Shown in pieces: positions 13,653 to 24,912 of a stretch of DNA of 64,000 nt. This DNA comes from Colius striatus (lineage: Eukaryota > Chordata > Aves > Coliiformes > Coliidae), in the NCBI RefSeq assembly GCF_028858725.1, contig NC_084790.1, positions 85,499,506-85,563,505 on the forward strand. The letters run 5' to 3'. Both the position numbers and the translations under genes were made by a program. The notes beneath the pieces are model-generated. The model did not search any database and had not been told where the DNA came from. It saw only the letters and a program-made list of their open reading frames with translations. Each line of letters begins with the position of its first letter. The stretch's first letter is position 1.

Positions 13653-14388
13653 AAAGAGAAGGTGTGGGGCTTTTTTTTCCCTTCCTCCTCAAATGTATTA
13701 AACATCCAGATTTGCCACGGTGCACTTAAAGAGGGAGATCTTGATGAAAAGGCTCAATGTGTTTCGAATCAGTATCAGATCTGGTGTCTGACTCGGAGAT
13801 AAATGCAGTACAGCTAGAGGGTAACGAATTTTGGAAACAGAGAGTCAAATATGGGCTTTGCAAGTGATTCATAAAGAAGAAAGCTGGTGCATATGGATGC
13901 TGTACGGTCCAGCACTGGCAATCCAAGGCGAGACGGGGTTCCTGCGATATTAAAACTTGTTAAATTGCTGCATTGTGCAGAGATCCCTCAAGTCCCTGTT
14001 CTTCTGCCTCTCGCACAGATGCAGACACACAGAGGATCCCAGATGAGGCTCGGGGGCAGTGTTTTGCACACATAAGCCGTGGAGCGGATTAGAGGCTCAA
14101 GAAGATCATTTCATACCTCTCCTAATGCAGAAAGCTAGAAAAGAGAAAATTCCTGGTTACAAAGAGCCAGGAAACATCAAACTAGGCAGAAGTGTCAAAT
14201 TGCTCAGACACAGGTGATGGGCTCAGCTGCTAAAGAGGAAACTATTTAGGGGTGAGGGTAGGGGGGGGAGGCATGTAGAGATGTATAGATTTGACCTCCA
14301 AGGATCTGTTTTTCAAGTTCACCAGGTACATGAGCTTGGAAAGGTGTCTCCTTTGTACATATTTATTGCATTCATAGCACTACATCGC

Positions 14389-14557
14389 ATAGAATTGTGG
14401 CGTGGTTTGGGTTGGAAGGGACCTCACAGCTCATCCAGTTCCAACCCCCTACGATGGGCAGAGACACCTTCCACCAGCCCAGGTTGCTCCAAGCCCCATC
14501 CAACCTGTCCTTGGACACTGCCAGGGGTGAGGCAGCCAGAGCCTCTCTGGACAACCT
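14389..14557 (-). mobile_element. CR1 LINE 3' fragment
   Basis: Antisense copy of the same older family as at 10,278: GGTTTGGGTTGGAAGGGACC, CATCCAGTTCCAACCCC, CCCATCCAACCTG, then the CTCTGGACAACC end. Confidence 0.88.
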
Positions 14558-15235
14558 AGATATGGAGTAGCTTCAGCTAGGACCAGGGCAGCTCTTCAGG
14601 TAACCTCCCAGGTTACCAGAACAGGAACTATCCCCAAAAATGTGGATCAACTCATTTCAGTAACACATTTGCACCGGTTAAAGTGCCTTATTTGAAAACT
14701 CAGAGCAGAGCAGTCAAGCAAGAAGGAACTCCATTCACAAACCGCCTCGCCAAGGCGCTGGTTTCTGTGCAGAGCAGGACATAATAAAAAGCTAACATCA
14801 CCATGGCTCGTCCTCCACAGACTCAGCTTTGGCTCGAACATTAAAGGAAACATCTTGGATGTCTGTGTGGAACACAGCCACTTGCTGACAGCCTACAATA
14901 ACATTATATACATGGCTGTCTTACCTTCCAATTACACATCCCCAGGGTGTTCCCTAAATTAGACTACATTAGGTTGTATTGGGTAACTCTCCTTTTTCTT
15001 GATAGACGTCCCCATTGCCCACCCCCAGCGTATACCAGATGTGCTAGAAGCCCAATTAAAAAGCACTGCTGAACTCTGAAACTGACTACAGCCTTCATGG
15101 TGCACCATGCTGATGACTCAAGTTACAACTTTATCCCCAGAGCAGACATCTTTATTGAGGATTTCCCCCCTGCCCCTTCTGCAAGGCAGCTGCCACTAAG
15201 GGTCAAAGAGAAATGGAAAGTCGTGAGGATGGAAG
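14558..15235. other. Unannotated intergenic sequence
   Basis: About 680 bp between two CR1 copies. Nothing recognised. Confidence 0.5.
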
Positions 15236-15945
15236 AGGGTGACCTGCTGGAGTGCAGCTCTGCAGAGAGAGACCTGGGAGTCCTGATTGATAATAAACTA
15301 ACCATGAGCCAGCAACGTGCCCTCGTGGGCAAGAAGCCAATGGCAGCCTGGGGAGCATCAGGAAGAGTGTGGCCAGCAGGTCGGGGGAGGTTCTGCTCCT
15401 CCTCTGCTCTGCCGTGCTGAGGCCTCATCTGGAGTCCTGTGTCCAGTTCCGGGCTCCTCAACTCCAGAGGGACGGGGAACTGCTGAAGAGAGGCCAGTAA
15501 AGGGCTACAAAGATGCTGAGGAGACTGGAGCATCTGTCTGAGGAGGAAAGGCTGCAGGACCTGGGGCTGTTCAGCCTGGGAAGAGGAAAATGAGACTGGA
15601 CCTCATCAACACTTTCAAGTACCTAAAGAGTGGATTTCAAGAAGATGAGGCCAGTCTTTTTTCAGTGGTGGCCAGTGACAGGACAAGGGGTAACAGGCAC
15701 GGGCTGGAACACAGGCAGTGCCCTTGGCACAGAAGGAGAAACTCCTTTGGTGCTGAGGGGAGGGAGCCCTGGCCCAGGCTGCCCAGGGAGGGTGTGGAGG
15801 CTCCTTCTTGGGAGGTTTCCAAACCCACTTGGACACGTTCCTGTGCCCCCTGAGGGAGAGGAACCTGCTTTAGCAGGGGGTTGGGCTGGAGGAGCTCTGG
15901 GGGTCCCTTCCCATCCCCACCATTTAGGGATACCGGGATTCTGTG
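15236..15945 (+). mobile_element. CR1 LINE, ~0.7 kb sense copy
   Basis: It starts at GGTGACCTGCTGGAGTGCAG and includes the DNKLTMSQQ frame. It ends with the CCCCCTGAGGGAGAGGAACC...GTTGGGCTGGAGGAG variant of the 3' region, a second subfamily distinct from the copy at 849. Confidence 0.93.
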
Positions 15946-15950
15946 ACTTA

Positions 15951-16032
15951 TCATAGAATCTTTTCAGCTTGAAGAGACCTTTGAGATCATCAAGTCCAGC
16001 CTTGGTCCTACTCCTAAAAACCACTAGACCAT
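15951..16032 (-). mobile_element. CR1 LINE 3' end fragment
   Basis: TCATAGAATC tail at the left, then AGACCTTTGAGATCATCAAG and the ACTAGACCATTTCC segment, typical of a third CR1 family. Confidence 0.8.
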
Positions 16033-16890
16033 TTCCCTTCTGATCACCTAGGAAAGTTCACTCACATCACCACTTTTCCATCCCGAATCTGCGCCATACA
16101 TTCGCTTCTCACTGAGCTGTGACCACATCACTGTTGGTCAACTCGAACCCAACACTGACATCTTTTGCAGACAGCCACCTCATTCTGCAAGCAGCATTAA
16201 AAACCACAGTCAATTACTGGAGATGCCAGTGGAGCTAAATAACACGCACACGGATATTTCTTCAGTGTATTCATGAACTGGAGAAAAGTCCTTAATTACC
16301 CCAGATTAGCAGACTTCATCTGTCGAAAGACGAAAAACTTCAGCCTGAAATAGAAACAAACACACTTCTTTGGTCATTGTGACACTAAGGTCAGTTCCAT
16401 CCTCCTGTCACACTCTTTGTCATCCCGTTTTACAGAAGTCAAACGTGCCTACAAACTACTGTGACTGCAGTCATCTGCGTGTGGTGAGCAGTTGTGCAAC
16501 ACTGGGGGACGTCACTGTGCTGCATCCATCACACACTTCAGAGCCTTGAACCACAGCCAGCATCTCCCAAGTTGCTATCATCCTCTGCTGAGAGGGAGAT
16601 GCAGTGGAACAGCTCCTGAAACTCACTAACTGCTTTCTTGGGAGCTGATATAACAAAAAAAGAGGTTGCAAAGATCAATCTGATGATAAGTGTCCCACCT
16701 TTGGCTACCATGTAAGCCTCAAAATACCCCAAACTTAGTCAGGGGTTGCCAGCACTAACATCTGCATTCACTGAATCCATGTCATGGCCTTCACTTGCTG
16801 TAATTCACCTGTGAGATAAACTGGCCTATGAGCTATATCAGATGCAAGGTAGAAAAATGTATTCTATGTGCTTTTTAGAAAACCTAGATA
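16033..16890. other. Unannotated intergenic sequence
   Basis: About 860 bp. Nothing recognised. Confidence 0.5.
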
Positions 16891-16976
16891 CGATAGAATG
16901 GTTCAAGTTGGATGGAACCCTAAAGATCATCCAGTTCCAACTCCCTTCCAGTAGTCTAGCTTGCTCCAAGCTTCAT
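16891..16976 (-). mobile_element. CR1 LINE, 3' half of an interrupted copy
   Basis: Antisense copy starting ATAGAATGGTTCAAGTTGGA and breaking off after TTGCTCCAAGCTTCAT. The family consensus normally continues into CCAACCTG...CTTGAATACTTCCAGGG, which resumes at 17,669. The two parts look like one copy split by later insertions. Confidence 0.85.
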
Positions 16977-17198
16977 CATAGAATCATTTTCATTGGAAAA
17001 GACCTTTAAGCTCACCGAGTCCAATCCTTCACCTCACACTGTCAAGCCCACCACTAGACCACATCCCTCAGCACAGCACTTATGCGTCTTTTTGGGATCT
17101 CCAGTGATGGGGACTCCACCACCTCCCTGGGCAGCCTGTGCCAGGCCTAACAACCCTCTTGGTGAAAACCCTGATCTCCAATCTCAACCTCCAACTTT
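16977..17198 (-). mobile_element. CR1 LINE inserted within the copy at 16,891/17,669
   Basis: Antisense; CATAGAATCATTTTCATTGG tail at the left, then GACCTTTAAGCTCACCGAGTCC, CACCACTAGACCACATCCC and GATGGGGACTCCACCACCTC. It belongs to the third family (as at 24,116). Confidence 0.88.
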
Positions 17199-17668
17199 AA
17201 CAGAATCACAGAGTCTCAAGGGTTGGAAGGGACCTGCAAAGCTCATCCAGTGCAACCCCCCTGCCAGAGCAGCACCACCTAGAGCAGGGCACACAGGAAC
17301 TCATCCAGCTGGGTTTGAATGTCTCCAGAGAAGGAGACTCCACAGCCCATCTGGGCAGCCCCTGCCAGTGCTCCCACACCTCAACAGGGAAGAAACTCTT
17401 CTTCGTGTTTCTTTGGAACCTCTTCTGTTGCAGCTTGTGCCCGTTGCCCCTTGTCCTGCCACTGGCCATCACTGAGCACAGCCTGGCTCCATCCTCCTGA
17501 CACCCACCCTTGATGGCTTTGTAAAAATGAATGAGGTCACCCCTCAGTCTCCTCTTCTCCAAGCTGAAGAGCCCCAGCTCCCTCAGCCTTTCACCAGAAG
17601 GAAGATGATCCACTCCATCACCTTTGAGGCCCTGCACTGTGCTCTCTCCAGCAGCTCCCTGTCCTTCT
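17199..17668 (-). mobile_element. CR1 LINE, ~470 bp, part of the nested cluster
   Basis: Antisense; the tail AGAATCACAGAGTCTCAAGG lies at the left. Its ORF2-end frame runs to the TCTCCAGCAGCTCCCTGTCC segment at the right. It is close to the copy at 36,806 (both carry the CAGATGGGCTGTGGAGTCTC variant). Confidence 0.92.
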
Positions 17669-17810
17669 GAAACTTTCCCTTGAATACTTCCAGGGATGAG
17701 GCAGCCAAAGCCTGTCTGTGCAACCTGCCCCAGGGCCTCAGCACCCTCACAGGGAAGGACTTCTTTCTAATGTCCAATCTAAACCTTCCCTCTTCCCATT
17801 TGAAGCCATC
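17669..17810 (-). mobile_element. CR1 LINE, 5' part of the interrupted copy
   Basis: CTTGAATACTTCCAGGGATG, GGCAGCCAAAGCCTG and TCTAATGTCCAATCTAAACC continue the family consensus that stops at 16,976. Confidence 0.8.
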
Positions 17811-20800
17811 AGCCTTTGGAGAGGAGGCTTTCCAGCACTCAGGGATGCCCCATAAGCCCATGGGGCTGCCCAAGGCAGCACAGCAGACTTTCCTAGAAGC
17901 CTGCTCCAGTAATTTCATTGTCAGATCGTGTCTCTTTTGAGGGTGTTCACAGAAGAGAGAGAGAGAGGGGGATAATCATCACTAAGCGCCGGCTGGATGG
18001 ATTCCAGAGCAAGTGTGCCGCATTGCCACGAGGTGCAGCTGCTGGGGGACTCCTCCCCACTCCAGTTAACTGCAGGGAGATGGTCATGGAGTGACTTTCT
18101 GAAACAGAGGCATTGTTGTTTGGGGTTTTTCAGTTTCATAAAGAGCTAATATCTTGGGAAATCTTCCAAGGTGGCCAGAAACGGAGAGGGACATGCCAAA
18201 ACATGATGCATGCTGGACACCACTCCCCACCACAGCCTGCCAACCGGCTTCTCCAGCCCGCTGCTTTATTAGATGACAAGATTTTCCACTCACCAGGATC
18301 AAATTTAGAAGCAGTGACCAAGTTAGCAGACACACAGATGGTTTCTTTGTCAGTAGAGTGGCAGGTGTAGATCTTCCATCTCAGAGGCTCGGGACCCATG
18401 CTGCTTGACCTCAGGTCCCCTCATTGACTCAAGCTTGTCATCTGTTTTTCCCAGGAAAAATCTTGGCAAGCTTTGACAGGATTCAGGCTGGAAGGACCAA
18501 ACCCACCTCAGTTAGGAGAAGCCAGATCGGCCCTTTTATCTCCCTCGTCATCTGCATCCTTGGTATGTGACATTTGTTTGTTCTGCAGGTGTGTCTGACT
18601 CCTGGCCCCTTTGGAAAGCCAACACCTGCTCCAAGAGACCTTGGTGACTGTCATTTTCCCTATCATTATGTTTGCAATAAAAATTCAAGCAAGCCCATAA
18701 AAATCAAGGGAAAAAATCCAGTTTGAGTGGGATACCAGCCCAGGAAGAACCGAGAGCTACACTGGGCTTGTGCCTGGGCTTTCTGCCAGGCACAAAAAGT
18801 TCCCTGCAAACCTGGTCTGGAATCAGAGTTTTGTCATGGTCTGGATTTGGAATACCTCAGAAGGGCTCTAGGAATCCCCACACACTCCAGCCTGGAGCGA
18901 GATGGGATGGATGGCAAGGACCTAGAAAACAGCACTAAGCATCAGGCTCAGGGTGTGGGTTTGAAGTTGTTAAGTTCAGGTCTGAACTCCAACTGAAAAA
19001 CACTTCAGATTTGTGGTTGGTGATACTGCTTTGGCTCTCAGTGCCTAGGCTGCTTTCTAGGGCTGGTTAGCACCAAAAACCTACAAAATCTGTCTCCATC
19101 TCGAGCACTTTCCTCACTTCAAGTGAGGACCAAACCTGAGTGCCTCAATTTCTCTACCTGCCACAGCAGCGCTTCTGTAGCAGCGCTTTGAAGGCTCTCA
19201 GTGAAATCAACGCCACATCAGAGACCCAGGCACCACTGCAGTGTGATTGCAACAATTTCCCTTATTAAATGTGGCTTTTTCTTCTCCGCTGACAGCTTTC
19301 TCTGCTGGTTTGCAGGAGGTGGAGCGCAAACTCAGGAGCCCTGGCTCACGCCACCGCTGTTTCAGGCCACATCGTTCGACTCACACCACCCTCCTGCACC
19401 CATATTTCTTCCGGGAATGCAACACAAAGAGCGTGGGAAGCACAGAGGGACCAGCCCATTGATCTTCAGCACTCAGAGAAATCCCGTCGCGCTTGCTCTT
19501 TCTCCCTTGCCTCTGCTTCTTTGTAGTCGTGACCTCTCCCTGGTGAGCCCAACCTTCTCCTTGATGGCATTTCAGAGCTGACCAGGGCACTGAATGGAGA
19601 ATTAACCAGAACACAGCGTTCTTTGTTAAAATACTTATTTTAATATATGTAAATGGGGCAGGTTACTGTTTAAACTCTTACACCCATCAGCAGGTATGGA
19701 CCCTCCTTGAGTGGCAGAAGCCAGAGTGTAACCAAGCCCACGTTTCTGTGGGAAACACAAGCTGCACTCCTCCATCCCAGCCTTCCCAGCGGAGAACCCT
19801 GGCTACCTAAGAGAAAAGAAGCAAACATGATATTTTGCAGGGCAAGAATGCCCTTTGTCCTCTCCAAGAGGCACACGGTTTTCATGCCATCTCTTCTTGT
19901 TGCCACATTACTGCCACTCAGGTTACTCAGGGATCTTGAGCACAGCACAATATCCCACAGCACAAGCTGTCAGTGCCTCCAGACCTTAACAAATATTGCT
20001 GCTTGTTTTCTGGATATTCTTTTGTCCTTCTCCTTTAGCACAGTGACAACATGGTGATGGATTGGAAACCTTCCCAGGGAGGAGACAGTGACTTGGAGAT
20101 TAGAGCAGTGCTCACTGGACTTTTCTTACTACGCCTTGGGGCACTACAGAGGTGTTTAGATACTTCCTGGTCCCTGGGATGGGAGAAAAGGGTCAGACAG
20201 CCTCATTCACCATATTTTTCCTGCTAAAAGTGAAATACTCTTCTTGGACACTGACTGCTACTGTCTGGTTCATGCTAGGGCTTCATGGACCCAGGAGCAG
20301 GGAGTCTGGATGCCCATTCACAGAACCGTCACTTGGAGCTCGCGACTCTTCCCGTGTTTTGATCAACCTCATCACTAAACACAAACCAGAAATCTTTCAC
20401 ACATGCATGAAGGGAGTACCAAGACAGACCACAGACTTTCATGAGTCAGTGTTTCAGTGACTAAGAGTCTATTGCAACACTATCCCACGGCAGAAACCAG
20501 GTGAGTGGAGCCACCAGAAGGAAAAGCAGGCAGGATTTTACTCTGCACAGCCTCTGTTGCACTGCAGGACGCTATGCTTTTGCTCTTAGAAGCAAATACT
20601 GGGGCTAAGAGGCAACAAAGAAAGCAAAGGAAAGAAAAAAGGAAGAGGAGGAGACAGAGGGGGTGGCAGATCAGAGGCTAAAGGGCACACAGAGCCCCTT
20701 ACAAAGCACTTGGCTTTCTTTTTGATCTTGTCCTTGATCAAGAAGGTCTATCCCACTTCTGTATAGTCACAGGCCATATTATGACTTTTCTAGAGCAAAA

Positions 20801-21467
20801 AAAAATGCAACACCAGAGATTTGCAGATACCAGCTCTCACATACAAACGTGAACAAAGGTCACGTTTTCAAAGAGGTCGGTGTGTGTCATATCCTAAACT
20901 GAGGACACAAGAGCCCGAAAGATGTGGGGTCTGCCTGCAGCACTGCTTTCTGTGGGAGTGCAGGCGAGCAGTTTCGGATCCCTCTCCCTCCATCATGCTG
21001 CACACTGGCAAGTTTTTAAGCAAGCTGGACAAAGGAGGAGTGATCTCCAAGAATCAGCTTTCCTACAAGGTTCCTGTAAGTCTATGACAGGGAGAATACA
21101 GGGTCGGTCTTTCTCTCTCTTAAGTGTAAGCATTCAGAGTAAGGATCAAACCTTGGCTCCATGTCCTATTAAATACTGGAGAAACACACATACCAGAGAC
21201 ACCTGAAAATGCCTTGATCATCTCAGGGCTTTCAATCAGACCTCATACTTAAGCTCCAATGTTAATCAACCTCAAGATATAAACCCATAGGAAATCAGGT
21301 TTTCTGATGTTAAAGCTCAGGGGAACATGGGTTTTTCCTCCTTTGGACAGCATAAAAGAAGGAGAAAGCCAGTTTACAAACAATACAAATTTTAAATGAG
21401 CAACTGTTCAGCAGGGAAAGACCCAGAGCTAATTATGAAGTTCATCTAACAACCTCTATATAAGGCT
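17811..21467. other. Intergenic sequence, no gene seen
   Basis: About 3.7 kb without a recognisable CR1 copy or exon. A short (AG)n run lies at 17,954-17,967. Confidence 0.5.
17954..17967. repeat. Short (AG)n run
   Basis: About seven AG dinucleotides followed by a G run. Confidence 0.7.
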
Positions 21468-21575
21468 CACAGGATGATACAGACTGGAATGGACCTCAGG
21501 AAGTCTCCAGCCTAAACCTCTGCCCACAGCAAAGGTCAGCTATGAAATCAGACCAAGTTGCTCAGGGCTTTTTAT
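21468..21575 (-). mobile_element. CR1 LINE 3' fragment, diverged
   Basis: Antisense; CACAGGATGATACAGACTGG, ATGGACCTCAGGAAGTCTCC and CAAGTTGCTCAGGGC match the older CR1 family whose 3' region carries the GTTGCTCAGGGC motif. Confidence 0.75.
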
Positions 21576-21579
21576 ATCA

Positions 21580-22260
21580 GAGTCACAGAGAGAGACCTGG
21601 GAGTGCTGGTTGATAGTAAATTGACCGTAAGCCAGCAACATGCCCTCATGGGCCAGAAGCCAATGGCATCCTGGGGGCATCAAGAAGAGTGTGGGCAGGA
21701 GATGGAGGGAGGTTCTGCTCCCCCTCTGCTCTGCCCTGGTGAGGCCTCATCTGGAGTCCTGTGTCCAGTTCTGGGCTCCCCAGCTCCAGAGGGACAGGGA
21801 ACTGCTGGAGAGAGGCCAGTGCAGGGCCGGCAAGATGATCAGGGGACTGGAGCATCTTCCTTATGAGGAAAGGCTGCAGGACCTGGGGCTGTTTAGTCTG
21901 GAGAAGAGGAGACTGAGGGGGGAGCTCATTAATAGTTACAAATATCTCAGTGGTGGGTGTCAGGAGGTTGGGGCAGCACTTTTTTCAATGGTATCTAGCA
22001 ACAGGACAAGGGGTGATGGGATGAAGCTGGAACACAAACAGTTCCATTTAAACATAAAGAAAATCTGTCTCCCTGTTTCAGTGAGGGAGCCCTGGCCCAG
22101 GCTGCCCAGGGAGGGTGTGGGGCTCCTTCCTTGGTGGTCTTCAAAACCTGCCTTGACACGTTCCTGTGTGACCTGATCTAGGTTGATCTGCTTCTGCAGA
22201 GGGTTTGGACTGGATGATTTCTAAAGGTCCCTTGCAACCCCACCATTCTATGATTCTGTG
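21580..22260 (+). mobile_element. CR1 LINE, ~0.68 kb sense copy
   Basis: It starts at GAGAGAGACCTGGGAGTGC and has a nearly open ORF2-end frame over about 21,640-22,176. It ends at CATTCTATGATTCTGTG. It is of the abundant subfamily (CTGATCTAGG variant). Confidence 0.94.
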
Positions 22261-24115
22261 AGGGGCGCTGTACAACCTCTCTGTGCAGAGCCTCTCCCTC
22301 ATGTCTATAAGCTGCAATGCTCATGAAGACCAAGGTATTGATTGATGTCAAGCAAATCACAGAAGTCTCACAGTCTGACAGCACTGACTGATCTCCCCCT
22401 TGGAGTTCTCCATCTTATCAACACTTATTAACGCCAGGAGGACTAGTAGTTTTGATGGAGCCCAGAATAAACCCCACATTATTTAAAACATCTCTGCACA
22501 GCCAAGTTCTCTAGGGAAAGCTCAGACCACAGCCTTTCCTTCCTGCAGCTACGTTAGGAGGAAAAAAGAAATCCACCCATTGCCCACAGTGATCTCAACC
22601 CCTAAATTTAAACTGGGAAATCAGCTCTCATTGAGAAAGTAACGTTGGTATTTTCAGCCACCAAAGAGGAGGATTCCTGACGTAGCCTGGAGCTCCTCCA
22701 TCACGATAACAACCTTCCAGCATTGCCTTATGTGGGAATATGCCTCCACCGATCCCTGACTGGCCCCGGGGAGGCGGGGTGCACAAGCAGGTTCAACTGG
22801 TGTTGGTATCATGGGTGCAAGTCGTAGCCCATGCTGAGGCTTACTTCACATACCCTACCATCCCATGATACGATCGAGCCCTAGAAACACTTTGGCAAGA
22901 CCAAACATATCTTAAGAGGGGTTAGTAGATCCCTAACTACTGCTCGGAAACAGCTGGACATGTCCACAAATGCAGGTGTATGAGATTACAGCCCAGCTAC
23001 AGGTGGTGGCTGGTCTCAGCCACAGGATCCTCCCAGTTCAGGTATTTTTACACAACATTTCCTACGTTACACACATATTTACACACTTATTCCCTACTTT
23101 CCTGCAAGAAGACAGCCCGCTTCCAAGAAGCTGATGCACACTTTAGGTGGTGGGTCAGAGGCAACACGAATTAAGCAGCTCAGATCCTGATTCAAACCCC
23201 CAAAAAAAGGGCTGTAACCACACCATTATGGCAGCTGTGCTTTTGGCTGTCTCAAAGCACTTTTTGAAACTAATGACAAGGTTCAGCTCTGCCCAAGTAT
23301 TGGGCTGAGCCCATGGGCTGGAGTTTGCATAGGGTTAGAAAAATACAGTGTTTCGGTACAAAGCAGCAACTTCTTACTTCAAAGGTATGACTGCAACATG
23401 TAACTGTACCAGTGGGGAGGAACTGGTGCTAATTTTCATTCCTGTGTTATTCACAGGCTCGTTTCCCTCTGTGGTTTATACCTCGCCAGAGGCAGTGATG
23501 GAGACCCATCGTGGGATTATTTTTGTTAATGAGCGAATTGGTAAGAGCCCAGAACGAGTTTCAGGGATTGGCACTCTAGATAACTACCTATTTATCTTTG
23601 ATTTGAATTTATTCTAGTTGGGAAGCCTTGTTTAGGCTCTGTTTTTATCTCAGTTCCTTACTCGTCACTGTTAGAGCACACGTACACCCCCGTGAGATCT
23701 GAGTAGGGTAATGAGCACAACACTGCAATGGCTCTTATCCTTTCCCTCTGGCTGTAACACTCTAATCGTCTCCTTCAAAGAGACAGAGCTCTGGTGACAT
23801 ACCTGAGCACATGGGATCTGGGATCAGCTCAGCATAGCTGTACTTACTCTAGGCTCTATTGCAAGACTGTTCTTCATGCCGGTGTTACGAAAGTCTCTGT
23901 GATGAAGCTGCTGACTCAGGATTTTTCCCTCACATACTACACCTCTGCAACACACAAATGAAAGGTTACCCACCCTATTTTTGCTTTCAGCATATCCCAG
24001 CTCCTCCCCACCTCACTCACTGGCCTGCTGGAGATTTTTTCCTTTGCAGACTAACAGTTGTGATGCTCCTAGCAAGGGGACTCAATCTTGAAGTGCAGAC
24101 ACCAGTTCTACACGG
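22261..24115. other. Intergenic sequence with one exon-like segment
   Basis: About 1.85 kb. The only item of note is the exon-like 84-bp segment at 23,457-23,540. Confidence 0.5.
23457..23540 (+). other. Exon-like segment of unknown origin
   Basis: 84 bp lie between a good acceptor (branch-like TGCTAAT, pyrimidine-rich tract, TTATTCACAG) and a good donor (GAATTG|GTAAGA). One frame is open throughout and reads FPSVVYTSPEAVMETHRGII and onward to NERI. The length is a multiple of three with symmetric phase. I do not recognise the peptide. It may be an unrecognised exon, a noncoding RNA exon or chance. Confidence 0.2.
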
Positions 24116-24572
24116 AGTCATAGAATCATTTTGGTTGGAAAAGCCCTTCAAGGTTACCAAATCCAACCCCTACCCTCACGCTGCCAAGTCCACCACTTAA
24201 TCTATGTCTCTCAGCAACTCAGGTACATGGCTTTGGGATCCCTCCAGGGATGGGGACTGCACCACTGCCCTGGGCAGCCTGGGACAGGGCTGGACAGCCC
24301 TTTGGGGAAGAAATTGTTCCCCATCTCCAATCTAAACCTCCCCTGGGGCAACTTGAGGCTGTTTCCTCTTGTCCTGTCACCTGTACCTTGTGAGCAGAGA
24401 CTGACTCTTCCCCATCCACAGCCTCCTGTCAGGGAGCTGCTGAGAGCAAGGAGTTCTCCCCTCAGCCTTCACTTCTCCAGGCTGAACATCCCCAGGGCCT
24501 TCAACCTTTCCTCAGTGGGCTTGTTCTTTAGACCCCTCCCGAGATTCATTGCCTTTCTTTGGAGACATTCCA
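24116..24572 (-). mobile_element. CR1 LINE, ~460 bp antisense copy (third family)
   Basis: The TCATAGAATCATTTTGGTTG tail is at the left, followed by CTGCCAAGTCCACCAC, GATGGGGACTGCACCAC and the CTTCTCCAGGCTGAACATCC segment. Confidence 0.92.
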
Positions 24573-24659
24573 GTACATTTTCCTTCTCTTCGCTTTACTC
24601 ATCACTCTTTCATTTCCAGGAGCTCATACCAAGACTACCACAAGCCCAGTTACTTGGCT

Positions 24660-24912
24660 TATAGAATCATAGAGTGGTTTCAGCTGGCAGACACCTTTAA
24701 GCTCATGGAGTGCAGCCTTTGTCCCAGCCCTATCACCCACCAGTCCATTTCCCTCAGGGCAACATCCACCCAGCTCTGAAACCCCTCCAGGGATGGTGAC
24801 TCCAGCACCTCCCTGGGCAGCTGTGCCAATGCCTGACAGCCCTGGCAGCAAAGAGATTCCCCCTCATGTCCAGCCTGGACCTCCCCTGGCTTCTTGCTCT
24901 TGGGTGCAACTC
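24660..24912 (-). mobile_element. CR1 LINE, ~250 bp antisense copy
   Basis: The TATAGAATCATAGAGTGG tail lies at the left, then CTCATGGAGTGCAGCC, CAGGGATGGTGACTCCAGC and CCTCATGTCCAGCCTGGAC. Confidence 0.9.

Larger units (their letters stand above)
10446..14388. other. Intergenic sequence, no gene seen
   Basis: About 3.9 kb with only a possible CR1 scrap at 11,038-11,095 and a G-run at 13,635-13,652. No supported exon. Confidence 0.5.

Noticed and set aside
21640..22176. Open frame of 178 codons that looks like a protein gene
   Set aside because: It is the ORF2-end frame of a truncated CR1 LINE. The same peptide pattern recurs in many other copies in the window.
24131..24664. 177-codon plus-strand open frame
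   Set aside because: It is an antisense reading of a CR1 copy, with no independent support.
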